This document shows, in pieces, positions 18,961 to 27,896 of a stretch of 64,000 nt of DNA. Numbering within the stretch: position 1 is the first letter of the stretch; every line of letters starts with the position of its first letter. This DNA comes from Debaryomyces hansenii CBS767 (taxonomy: Eukaryota > Ascomycota > Pichiomycetes > Serinales > Debaryomycetaceae), in the NCBI RefSeq assembly GCF_000006445.2, contig NC_006048.2, forward strand, positions 1,736,001 through 1,800,000, read 5' to 3'. The position numbers and the translations under genes were made by a program. The notes under the pieces are model-generated. The model saw only the letters and a program-made list of their open reading frames with translations. It did not search any database and was not told where the DNA came from.

Positions 18961-20650
18961 GGTAATTTGATAGTTATGGATAAATGTGTAATCAGTCAAT
19001 AAACTATTCAGTCAAGTTAGCTATAACATAGAATGTATTTGTTTGGCTTCCTTTTATAGTAGAATTATTTTAAAGTATGAGCAGAATATTTGCAACCGGC
19101 TGCGAAATGAAGCCAAATGAAGCAAAATGATGTCTCTTAAGTTATACAATTGGTATGTTGATATAATTGCTTTGTTTATGTTACCTCAATCTAGCTCCAC
19201 TACTCTTAGTTATTTCTAGATTAAGTCAAATGGTTTGAGAAGGGCGTTGTTGAATGAGTTACTTGATGCTAATTCAAGTAATAATTCATTATTATGTAAT
19301 CTTAATACTCTACATTCTAAGGAAAGCAATTACTAAAATAAGCATCTAGTATCTGTTGAGTTACTTTCAGCTTCAGTCATCTGTTGTTTACTAGTAGAAG
19401 GCTGCGCCACTATAGGACACCAACCACGAAGCAATGTTTCTACGTATTCTGTAAAGAGACGTATAGGAATCAGTAGAGCTTCACTGTGACAGTTTGAACA
19501 ATTCTATTTAGTTTAATTTATTCAAACATATTAATTAGAACTTCAATTACTGTCAATTTATCAATCATAATTACCGTCTAGGCCCCATAAAGATCAGTTC
19601 CGATGAAGTAAACGCTACTTTGTTATAGTCGTAGTTTTCGTACCGTGCGACTGGAAACTCATTTCAGCAAGCTCTACATCAGAGAAAGTGCTTTGTTCAC
19701 CTTCATCATTATGATTAGTATTAGTTTTATCATTAATCCAACCTGGCTTCCCTGTATATCCGGATTGTTAAAAAATATAGTTATATTATTAAATAATTCT
19801 AAATTATATTTTTATTTTAATTGATTGCTCAACATCTTCTTTCTTAGTAAGGGTAAGTTTGTCTTATATTAATTCGTATAGTTCTACTCTTTAACTACCA
19901 TTTTTCTTTTTTGAATGAATTGAATCTAATTTATTTCTGCATCCCGTTGTATTTTATGCTGTATGCTACAATAGAATTTGTTTCTAGCTAACCTAGCGTC
20001 GTAATTACCACTCCCCAACCCCAATACTCCCCAATTCACTCTAAAAGGCTCCACTATGCCTCTCTTTCCCAGAGCCATATCGCCGGCCGTTAAGATCAAA
20101 AGCAGGACCCGTGATCACGTGCAATCGGCACAATCCTCTTCTCGTTATCGTGCAATCAGAGAAGTTCTACGAATGCCGTCCGAGCGTAGAGGGCATTGTT
20201 ATATACAGTTTGGCAATTATTAGGTACGGAGGACGTTAGCGAGGTCGACGGGGTTCTCAGTACCAAATTGGTGGAGCTCTTGTGATAAGCACTAGATAGA
20301 GATATACTCCGCAAATCATTATGTCCAAAGATAACCCACCTTCACATACCGCTAGATAGCAGGAGGATGAAATGAGGAACAGTTAACGAAATCAAGATAT
20401 ATAGAAAGTGTAAACGAAGAAAAATGGAAATGCAAGACTGTATAATACTTAAATGGAATTTTGGTACGGCAAAAAGAAATATATGCCTTGGAATTTCGCA
20501 ATGACATGCACTTGAAAAAAATTTGATCAAGCATTTCGCTATCTCTGGAATTCGTTTCCTTTTATCTCCAGATCTTATATTAAGGTAAGGATATCTATCT
20601 AGACGTCAAAGTATCACAGATATTTAAGTACGGTTTGTGAATACAAAAGT
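18961..20650. other. Gene-poor region with SUN relic, AT-rich island and permease promoter
   Basis: A 1.7-kb stretch with no intact gene. From left: upstream region of the kinase-like gene; two minus-strand open frames without usable ATG (19333-19503 and 19615-19767) that could be coding relics; an almost pure A/T island (19767-19827); a second copy of the SUN stop-codon and terminator region (19847-20008); then the permease promoter with CACGTG at 20116-20121, a repeated 9-mer CGTGCAATC (20118-20126, 20149-20157) and GATAAG at 20284-20289, a GATA-factor type site. Confidence 0.5.
19847..20008 (+). pseudogene. Direct repeat copy B: relic of SUN-family gene 3' end
   Basis: Begins inside the coding end of a SUN gene (codons for KGKFVLY and TAA stop, 19849-19872) and continues through the matching 3' UTR. 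No SUN coding sequence is found upstream, so this is a fragment and not a gene. It ends where the permease promoter begins. Orientation is the same as the intact gene. Confidence 0.85.
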
Positions 20651-22330
20651 ATGAGTGATTTAGAAAAATATGCAGAATCGAGTAGTAACTCGTACAGGGG
20701 AGTTAACTCAAGTTCTGATCCTACCAAGGAGAAGGACGTCCAATATGTGACGGAGTCGGACAATAACGAGTTCTTTGAGCTGGAACAATTCGAGGTGAAG
20801 CGTCAATTGAAGGCTAGACACATTTCTATGATTGCATTGGGTGGTACGATAGGTACAGGGCTTTTTATCAGTACAGGAGGTATTTTGAGTGATGCTGGGC
20901 CGGTGAATTCGTTGATTTCGTTTTTGTTCATGACCAGTTTGGCATTCTCGGTGACTCAATCGTTGGGAGAAATGGCTACGTACATTCCACTTTCGGGGTC
21001 GTTTAACCAGTTTGCGACTAGATGGTGTTCGCCTGCGTTGGGGGCTGCCAATGGGTATTCGTACTGGTTCTCATGGGCCATTACTTTTGCATTAGAAATA
21101 TCTGTTACGGGGCAAATTATCCAGTACTGGACTGATGCTGTTCCTATAGCGGCGTGGATTACAATTTTCTTGGTCATTATTACCTTGACAAACTTATTCC
21201 CAGTTAAATACTATGGGGAAATTGAATTCTGGGTGGCATCGTTGAAGATCATTGCTGTTGTTGGTTGGTTAATTTATGCCTTGGTCATGGTATGTGGTGG
21301 TGGTCTGAGAGGTCCTGTTGGTTTCAGATACTGGCGTAACCCCGGTCCTTGGGGTCCTGGTATTTTGGTTGAAAATGTGAATACCGGTAGATTCTTGGGT
21401 TGGTTATCTTCTTTAATCAGTGCTGCATTCACTTTCCAAGGTTGTGAATTAGTTGGTTTATCATGTGGTGAATCCAAAAACCCAAGAAAGACTGTGCCCG
21501 CTGCGATTAGAAAAGTGTTGTACAGAATTCTTATTTTCTATGTTCTCGCAATCTTTTTCATTGGGTTGTTAGTGCCATATGATTATGACGCCGCTAATGA
21601 TTCATATGTCGGTTCGTCACCATTTCTCGTTGCAATGGAACTCTCAGGTACCAAAATTTTGCCTGATATTTTTAATGCTGTTATTTTAATTACTATTATA
21701 TCCGCAGCTAATTCAAATGTCTATTGTGGTTCCCGTGTTTTATATTCTATGGCACAAGCTAAAGTTGGGCCAAAGTTTCTTGGTTTAACTACTAAACATG
21801 GTGTTCCTTACGTGGCTGTAGGTATTACTGCAGCCTTTGGTTGTCTTGCATACTTGGTTTTAAGTTCTGGGGGCCAAACTGTCTTTGATTGGTTATTGAA
21901 TATTACAGCCGTGGCTGGATTGATTGCATGGGGTTGGATCTCTTTCACTCACATAAGATTTATGAATATCTTAAAAGCAAGAAATATTTCAAGAGACTCT
22001 TTGCCATTTAAGGCAATATTCATGCCATATAGTGCTTATTATGCCACTACTACAATTTTTATCTTGGTGTTCATCCAAGGATTCCAAGCTTTCTTTGATA
22101 TTGATGCTGCGAAGTTTTTCACGGCGTACATTTCTAACATCTTCTTCCTCGCCTTATGGATTGGATTCCACTTTTACTTCAACGGTAAAAATTCGTTTTC
22201 ATTAAAGACTTTATTAGTGCCTATTGAAGAATGTGATATTGATACGGGTGTCAGAGAAATTGATGATTTGATTTGGGAAGACGACGAGCCAAAGAACTTG
22301 TGGGAGAAGTTCTGGAATATTGTTTCATGA
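20651..22330 (+). CDS. CAN1: Basic amino acid permease (CAN1/ALP1/LYP1 type)
   Basis: A 559-aa plasma-membrane amino acid:H+ symporter of the yeast AAT family with 12 predicted membrane segments. Seen: a hydrophilic N-terminus with Ser/Glu-rich stretches, the family opening [18 protein letters not shown], then [61 protein letters not shown] and [14 protein letters not shown]. The C-terminal [18 protein letters not shown] matches Can1/Lyp1. The high match to S. cerevisiae Can1 points to arginine and/or lysine as substrate, but which one cannot be told from motifs alone. GATA and CACGTG sites upstream are compatible with nitrogen control. Confidence 0.9.
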   Translation: MSDLEKYAESSSNSYRGVNSSSDPTKEKDVQYVTESDNNEFFELEQFEVKRQLKARHISMIALGGTIGTGLFISTGGILSDAGPVNSLISFLFMTSLAFSVTQSLGEMATYIPLSGSFNQFATRWCSPALGAANGYSYWFSWAITFALEISVTGQIIQYWTDAVPIAAWITIFLVIITLTNLFPVKYYGEIEFWVASLKIIAVVGWLIYALVMVCGGGLRGPVGFRYWRNPGPWGPGILVENVNTGRFLGWLSSLISAAFTFQGCELVGLSCGESKNPRKTVPAAIRKVLYRILIFYVLAIFFIGLLVPYDYDAANDSYVGSSPFLVAMELSGTKILPDIFNAVILITIISAANSNVYCGSRVLYSMAQAKVGPKFLGLTTKHGVPYVAVGITAAFGCLAYLVLSSGGQTVFDWLLNITAVAGLIAWGWISFTHIRFMNILKARNISRDSLPFKAIFMPYSAYYATTTIFILVFIQGFQAFFDIDAAKFFTAYISNIFFLALWIGFHFYFNGKNSFSLKTLLVPIEECDIDTGVREIDDLIWEDDEPKNLWEKFWNIVS

Positions 22331-22504
22331 GGAGTCTACTTGGGGTTTGGGTTCATAAGAATTGTAATATTGTGATTTTATTTCTACTATATAGCATTTT
22401 ATCTTTATTAATAAATTAATTCATGCATTTAAAATTTATCGTTAGTAGATGGTTATCTTGTATTGTACAGTGATATATATTGTAACACAGTTGAATGTCC
22501 GAAA

Positions 22505-23476
22505 TCATTTCTTTCTTGAACTTCGTCTTATTGGTGGTGCCTGGGGTTTCAGGGGCGTAGTCGCTGGAACCAACGATCGCTTACTTCTTCTGGTATTACT
22601 TTTATCGGCATCGGACTCTTGAACTTCAGATTTCTTTCTTCTCTTCGCTGATGCAGTTGGTGTTTGTTGAGCTGGAGGTGTCGCAGTCTTTTGGCTGCGT
22701 TTACTCGGAGGAGGGGTTTCAACTGCATCCAATTTTGCACTCGACCTGGTTCTCTTTTTTGGTTTTGGCGTCCCTGTTTGATCGGAAAGTTCGTGTTGGT
22801 GTTTCCTTGCACCCCGTGTCACCCTCTTCTGTAAGGAGCCTTCACCACTTTCATTTTCATCATCGTCATCGTCCTGATCATCATCATCCGGATCTTCTTG
22901 TTCGTTTTCGTCGTTGCCCTCATCTTCTTCTTCATTGTTGTCATCACCATCATCATTTGCATCTTCATTCTCATTAGTTACTTCTGCATCTTTTGTCTCA
23001 ACGGCTGTAGAGTCTTCCTTCGTGTCGACTTTGCGAACTCTATCTTTCTTATTCTTATTATTACCTCTGCTTCCACTTTTCGGTACCTCTAATTCTTCTC
23101 TTTCACTAGCCATATCTGTCTCAACATCACTCAAACCCGAGGAATCTGGGTCTTTGCTAGATTGATCGATATCTTCTTTCTTATCCTCTTCCTTCTCATT
23201 TGGTGCACCGTCCTCTTCAGCCGAATCCTCATCTTCATCTATGTAATCCTCCAATTCGTCCACTCGTTCTAAATCGTACATTCCTCCAAGTTTTTTCCAT
23301 ATATCATCTGCTGAAAACGGCTTCGTTCCTTCTGATACATTTTCGTTCATCTTTTCGACAATTATACTCATTTGCTTGTCTTTATCATGCCCAGCCGGCT
23401 TGAAATCACACATAAGATCAAACAAAAGGATTTCATCGTCTAAGCTCCATTCTCTCATATCATTTTCTTCATCCAT
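22505..23476 (-). CDS. EAF7: NuA4 histone acetyltransferase subunit Eaf7
   Basis: A 323-aa chromatin protein of the Eaf7/MRGBP (CT20) family, part of the NuA4 and Eaf5/7/3 modules. The conserved N-terminus (residues 8-85) reads EWSLDDEILLFDLMCDFKPAG, then FSADDIWKKLGGMYDLE and VDELED. The rest is low complexity: Asp/Glu-rich (about 90-210) then basic with SAKRRKK and RRSSRKK, a nuclear type tail. S. cerevisiae Eaf7 is 425 aa. It is divergent from NAM9 and convergent with the permease. Confidence 0.85.
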   Translation of the reverse strand: MDEENDMREWSLDDEILLFDLMCDFKPAGHDKDKQMSIIVEKMNENVSEGTKPFSADDIWKKLGGMYDLERVDELEDYIDEDEDSAEEDGAPNEKEEDKKEDIDQSSKDPDSSGLSDVETDMASEREELEVPKSGSRGNNKNKKDRVRKVDTKEDSTAVETKDAEVTNENEDANDDGDDNNEEEDEGNDENEQEDPDDDDQDDDDDENESGEGSLQKRVTRGARKHQHELSDQTGTPKPKKRTRSSAKLDAVETPPPSKRSQKTATPPAQQTPTASAKRRKKSEVQESDADKSNTRRSKRSLVPATTPLKPQAPPIRRSSRKK

Positions 23477-23610
23477 GGTTGATTGAATTCAATCCAATCC
23501 ATTATAGTATAGTTGTATTTTGACGTATATTGGTTCTTATATTAGAATCAGGTGAAGTTGCACGTGTACAAGATCTGAAAATTCGAAATTTCGCACGACC
23601 TTCAAATATG

Positions 23611-23620
23611 TGAAAAATTT
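23611..23620. promoter_or_regulatory. TGAAAAATTT growth element in the EAF7/NAM9 promoter
   Basis: Exact RRPE/rapid-growth-element core 82 bp before the NAM9 start. This motif is known from C. albicans work to control mitochondrial ribosomal protein genes in non-Saccharomyces yeasts. A CACGTG lies at about 23561-23566 in the same promoter. Confidence 0.5.
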
Positions 23621-23701
23621 CACCGACTGGACCTAATTAATTATGGAACCTACCATAGCGAATTTGTCTTATTGCGTCACAGTCCCTTTGTATTAGCCAA
23701 G

Positions 23702-25105
23702 ATGCCTAGAAGGACACAGCAGATGAACTCTATGAGTAGAGGCCGTGTACGTGCTTCTATGAATAAATTTAATTTATTCAATTTGTACAAGAAGCCTACG
23801 ATCAGCTACCACGGAAAGACTATATACCAACAAAAATGGACAGCCAAGGCGGAAACAAGAGCATACCACGGGGAACATTTGACAGAAAGTCGGTGGAAGC
23901 AAATATTCAAGCCAAATCTTGAATCGGTTGCCCAGTTAGATGCATCATTGAAGGGTGTGGAAGTTGCACCAACGCCTATGCCATTACAAACATACGCAGC
24001 ATTAGAAAAGAGATTGGAATTTGCTCTTTTCAGAGCAATGTTTGCATCGTCGGTGAGACAAGCGAGACAATTTATTCTCGGGGGCCATGTTAAAGTGAAT
24101 GGAGTGGTAGTTAAGCACCCTTCGTTCCCATTGCAGAGTGGAGATGTGTTCAACGTTAAGCCAGAAAAGGTTTTGTTGGCCATGGGTAGAGTAAAGCCAG
24201 GTTTGGAACAGGCTATCAAAGTTGATAACAACCAAATTTCCGTATGGAACAAGTACGTAAAGACTGCTCATGCTAATCCAAGAGAAGTATGGGAATTGAA
24301 ACAAAACAAACCTAAGTCATTGAACCAAGGTGATCAAAGTTCTGCCTCTAATAAGGAAATGATTAGAAAATTCAATCAAGTAATTGATAAAGAAATGATC
24401 AAGCAACAAAAGAACACCACAAGAGAATCAATGTTGTCAAAAATTTTATCTCTCGCCAGTAAGCACGGGGAAGATACCCCAGTTACAGCCGATATTTTTA
24501 ATGAGTTAGGAAAAGGTAACGCTTTCAAGTGTAATGAAATCTACCAAAAATTAGCTGAAAGTAAGCACATTTTGCTTAAACAATTTTCTATCGAGGATGC
24601 CAAAAGATTCATTTCTACCAAATCTACCGAATTCGCAACCAAGGAAGAAGCCAAGCTCGCAACAGTCGTGAAGCAGACGTTATCAGAGTTAGTTAAGACC
24701 CAACAAGAATACATTCGTGTTTCTTCTCAAGGAAAAAAATTATCTGAGTCAACAAAGACTATTCCATATTCTTCTGATTTCTCCAAAAACTTAAAGATTC
24801 ATAAAAAATTAGATAAGGATGCAATTGTCGAAGACGAATCTAAAGCAACTGTTAACTTGCCATGGCAAAAGGGTTTATTCGGCCGTCAAGATCCTTCCAA
24901 GCCATTTTTCACCCCTTGGACCCCAAGGCCATTTATTGGTTGTTTTGCCATTTTACCTTCCCATATTGAGATATCATTTAATACTTGTCATGCTGTGTAT
25001 TTGAGAGATCCAGTCGCGAGACCAGGTCATTCTGAAGTTATCTCACCATTCCCTGACCATGCTCATGAAAGAGCTTATATGTTCTACGCCAGAAAGGGTT
25101 TGTAA
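23702..25105 (+). CDS. NAM9: Mitochondrial ribosomal protein uS4m (Nam9)
   Basis: A 467-aa small-subunit protein of the mitochondrial ribosome. The N-terminus MPRRTQQ...RGRVRASMNKFNLFNLYKK matches Nam9. An S4 RNA-binding domain spans about residues 100-155 (RLEFALFRAMFASSVRQARQ). The C-terminus carries LPWQKGLFGRQDPSKPFFTPW and YLRDPVARPGHSEVISPF, which mark the mitochondrial fungal form. ATG 23702 is chosen because it aligns with the family start; the ten in-frame codons upstream lack an ATG. Length is close to the S. cerevisiae protein (486 aa). Confidence 0.94.
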   Translation: MPRRTQQMNSMSRGRVRASMNKFNLFNLYKKPTISYHGKTIYQQKWTAKAETRAYHGEHLTESRWKQIFKPNLESVAQLDASLKGVEVAPTPMPLQTYAALEKRLEFALFRAMFASSVRQARQFILGGHVKVNGVVVKHPSFPLQSGDVFNVKPEKVLLAMGRVKPGLEQAIKVDNNQISVWNKYVKTAHANPREVWELKQNKPKSLNQGDQSSASNKEMIRKFNQVIDKEMIKQQKNTTRESMLSKILSLASKHGEDTPVTADIFNELGKGNAFKCNEIYQKLAESKHILLKQFSIEDAKRFISTKSTEFATKEEAKLATVVKQTLSELVKTQQEYIRVSSQGKKLSESTKTIPYSSDFSKNLKIHKKLDKDAIVEDESKATVNLPWQKGLFGRQDPSKPFFTPWTPRPFIGCFAILPSHIEISFNTCHAVYLRDPVARPGHSEVISPFPDHAHERAYMFYARKGL

Positions 25106-25286
25106 GCTACAACTCTATCCACATTAAGTAATACTTAACGGTAATTACATAAGTCTAACCTTGTATATATACATGTATATTTTTGTCAAATAAAATATAA
25201 TTGAATAATATCTTCATCACTACATTTAGTTCTCGTTCGCAAAATATTTTTGACTAAAATTTGGTCTCAAGGCAGACTGAAAATAG

Positions 25287-26222
25287 ATGCCTAGGATCTC
25301 ACCTAAACTTGTTAAACAAGCACTCAGAGATTCTAGATTACTACCTCCATTGCTTCGAGCAAATCCAAATTTGGAACAAGCAAAATTGGAATTAAAATGG
25401 ATTAAAAATGAATTACCAAAAAGTCAATGGCATGATGCTATTCGCAGAAGATCAAAATTGGAACCTTTACAATATATCCTTGGGTCACAACCATTTGGAG
25501 CATTAGATATACTATGTCGACGAAACGTATTAATTCCAAGATGGGAAACTGAAGAGTGGGTAATGAGAATATCTGCTTTAGTACGAAAGTATCATTCACA
25601 AGCAGACGGACAATTGAAGATTCTAGATGTCTGCACTGGATCTGGATGCATACCGTTATTATTGAATTATGAATTATCCGAAGTTCAAAACATACCTCTA
25701 AAAGTACATGGTTGTGATATTTCAAAAGAGGCTGTCGACCTATCTATGACAAATTTGAAAAAGTATGAAGAGAACTACCCACTGAGTTCCCACAATATTG
25801 AATTCAGTAAAGAAGATATATTTGATGAAAATCTCTTGCAGAATATACTACTCGATAAAAAATTGAGTTTGGTTACATCTAACCCGCCATATATACCAAT
25901 TCATGACTTCAATTCACCTGTACTCATAAACGGTATAGAAAAATCAGTAAGGCAATATGAACCATCGATTGCATTAGTTGGAGAAAATGAGTTTTACGAG
26001 GCTTTAGTAAGGAATGTCATACTCAAACTGAACCCAGAAGGTTTTGTTTTCGAAGTGGGGTACATTGAACAAGTAGAGTTTGTAGCAAACATGCTAGCAC
26101 AGAAATCCTATTGGCTGTGTGGCATGATGAAAGATAGTTCGGGAAATGTTAGATGTGTTGTTGGATGGATGAAGGGTTCGAAAATGCAGTCCTTACAAGA
26201 AGTATGTGAGGTAATTTACTAG
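25287..26222 (+). CDS. MTQ1: Mitochondrial release-factor glutamine methyltransferase
   Basis: A 311-aa HemK/PrmC-family SAM-dependent enzyme that methylates the GGQ glutamine of the mitochondrial release factor Mrf1. Seen: SAM-binding motif ILDVCTGSGCIP (about 112-123) and the catalytic SNPPYIP motif near residue 197, which binds the glutamine amide. The mitochondrial form (Mtq1) is preferred over cytosolic Mtq2 because the N-terminal helical domain and length fit Mtq1/PrmC; Mtq2 is shorter and lacks that domain. It follows NAM9 in the same direction and is convergent with GCD10 (about 43 bp gap). Confidence 0.88.
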   Translation: MPRISPKLVKQALRDSRLLPPLLRANPNLEQAKLELKWIKNELPKSQWHDAIRRRSKLEPLQYILGSQPFGALDILCRRNVLIPRWETEEWVMRISALVRKYHSQADGQLKILDVCTGSGCIPLLLNYELSEVQNIPLKVHGCDISKEAVDLSMTNLKKYEENYPLSSHNIEFSKEDIFDENLLQNILLDKKLSLVTSNPPYIPIHDFNSPVLINGIEKSVRQYEPSIALVGENEFYEALVRNVILKLNPEGFVFEVGYIEQVEFVANMLAQKSYWLCGMMKDSSGNVRCVVGWMKGSKMQSLQEVCEVIY

Positions 26223-26265
26223 ATTTACAGATATTAATATTATTCACTAATATACATTGACTATT

Positions 26266-27687
26266 TTATACAGATGCTTGTTGAGAAACTGCCTCTGGGA
26301 TTTGTTCTGGCTTTTCTTTCTTTGATTTACCTGAACCTTTTCCTACGGCTGTTATACCACTTTCCCTAGGGAAAACTCTTGTGCCCCATAATATATAACC
26401 TCCAAATCCTCGCATACACATAACAGGGTGCATTCTACCCGGAATAGTTTGGTGTGGCCTGACTCTAGTTTCCATGATTGAAGGCGCTAAGACTCTTTTG
26501 TCAGTAGACATATGATGCTGAGTCTCTAATAAGGCTTCCTTGAATTGACTGTAAATAACGACTGGTCTTGACCCACCAATTGTTGGGATGATTTCTGGCA
26601 ACAACGTAGGCATATTTAAAGTACTCACAGAAATAAAACCATCAAAATTACCTTCCATTACCATATCAATAACAGAGTTAATATTTTTAGCTCTTTGTTC
26701 ACGACGGTAGTACTGAGCTCTTTTAGCATGTTTCATTTCTTCTATCTCTTCTTCAGTTGCAGTTTCGAATTCTACTTTTTCATTCTCCGGCTCTAAAAAT
26801 TGAAGCCAATTTATACTTTTGACCATTCTATTTTGCATTTCTTCAGGATAATCAGAATATCTCAATGCAATGTGATTCGGATGCTCATTGTCGTGGGCAC
26901 TTACGATAGTACCTTGCCCGTTCATTCTTTCCATCATTGCATACAAAATTATACCACCAGTTTCATCAATTAACAAGTATTTACCACCAGGTCTGACGTT
27001 TGCATAGTTTAACAACAAGCCCAATGTTTCTTCACTCATATCGAGAACACGCTGCGTGTCTTTCTCGATATAATATTGCAATAATTGCGAAGAGCCAAGG
27101 TACTCAACAGTAAATCTTCTCAAGAATTTTTGCTGCTTTCTCTTCAAATATTTTTGTTGAGAGAACAATGTTTTCTTATCAAATCCTTCATGACCTGCAA
27201 TCATCTGCTCAATTATTCTCTGCCCAATGTCTGAAGTAGCACCCGATTCTTTCAACTTGTCTACGTCTTCAGAGGTCAATTTCTGGATTTTTGATCCAAT
27301 GTTAATGATATTTTGATTATTATCAGAACTGTTGGATAACATCTTGGTTAGATCATCTTTAGTCAATTCTTCATTTTCGTTATCCACCAGTGTTTCGTCT
27401 GCTTGCATAGTCATACTTTTGATTGGCTTCACTTTCAACTCCTCAAGAATCTCAAAAGTTTGCCCAAATGGATATCCAAGAATTCCGTCCACGGCAAAGG
27501 TTCCAAATTTCCCCAAACTGATTATTCCACCAGGTTTCAAATCAATAATTTTTAAACCTTCTGAAGGTAAGCGAATCAATGCATGCTGATTTGGAGATAT
27601 TATAGTAGTACTTTTTTCTCGTTGCGGTAAGCTATCAACTTCTGGCTCTCTATCCAAATTCATTTTATCTTCAATTACTGATGCCAT
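26266..27687 (-). CDS. GCD10: tRNA m1A58 methyltransferase non-catalytic subunit (Gcd10/Trm6)
   Basis: A 473-aa subunit that binds tRNA and partners with Gcd14/Trm61 to make 1-methyladenosine-58 in the nucleus. Conserved stretches: [72 protein letters not shown], and [21 protein letters not shown]. An in-frame ATG at 27822 would add 45 residues unlike the family, and RRPE and PAC promoter boxes lie inside or across that extension. I therefore choose ATG 27687, which gives a length close to S. cerevisiae Gcd10 (478 aa). It is divergent from NOP2. Confidence 0.88.
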   Translation of the reverse strand: MASVIEDKMNLDREPEVDSLPQREKSTTIISPNQHALIRLPSEGLKIIDLKPGGIISLGKFGTFAVDGILGYPFGQTFEILEELKVKPIKSMTMQADETLVDNENEELTKDDLTKMLSNSSDNNQNIINIGSKIQKLTSEDVDKLKESGATSDIGQRIIEQMIAGHEGFDKKTLFSQQKYLKRKQQKFLRRFTVEYLGSSQLLQYYIEKDTQRVLDMSEETLGLLLNYANVRPGGKYLLIDETGGIILYAMMERMNGQGTIVSAHDNEHPNHIALRYSDYPEEMQNRMVKSINWLQFLEPENEKVEFETATEEEIEEMKHAKRAQYYRREQRAKNINSVIDMVMEGNFDGFISVSTLNMPTLLPEIIPTIGGSRPVVIYSQFKEALLETQHHMSTDKRVLAPSIMETRVRPHQTIPGRMHPVMCMRGFGGYILWGTRVFPRESGITAVGKGSGKSKKEKPEQIPEAVSQQASV

Positions 27688-27791
27688 TCTGCTTGATCTC
27701 TCACTACCGATTGAATAAGGTATTAATAGGTCTAATCTCCTAGGAGTGTAATGAAGTATAGTAAAATAATGAGGTCGTGGCGCATCCATTA

Positions 27792-27825
27792 TGAAAAATT
27801 TGGAACTTTTTTTGTACCTCATCGC
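27792..27825. promoter_or_regulatory. RRPE and PAC boxes in the shared GCD10/NOP2 promoter
   Basis: TGAAAAATTT at 27792-27801 is the RRPE core. CTCATCGC at 27818-27825 is the exact reverse complement of the PAC box GCGATGAG. The pair is the classic promoter signature of yeast ribosome-biogenesis genes and lies about 70-105 bp before NOP2 and 105-140 bp before the preferred GCD10 start. Confidence 0.65.
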
Positions 27826-27896
27826 AGGAAATCAGTACTAATATAAAGATAGATAGTTTCATTTCACAAATTGTCTGCTGAAGTATAATAGGTAAA

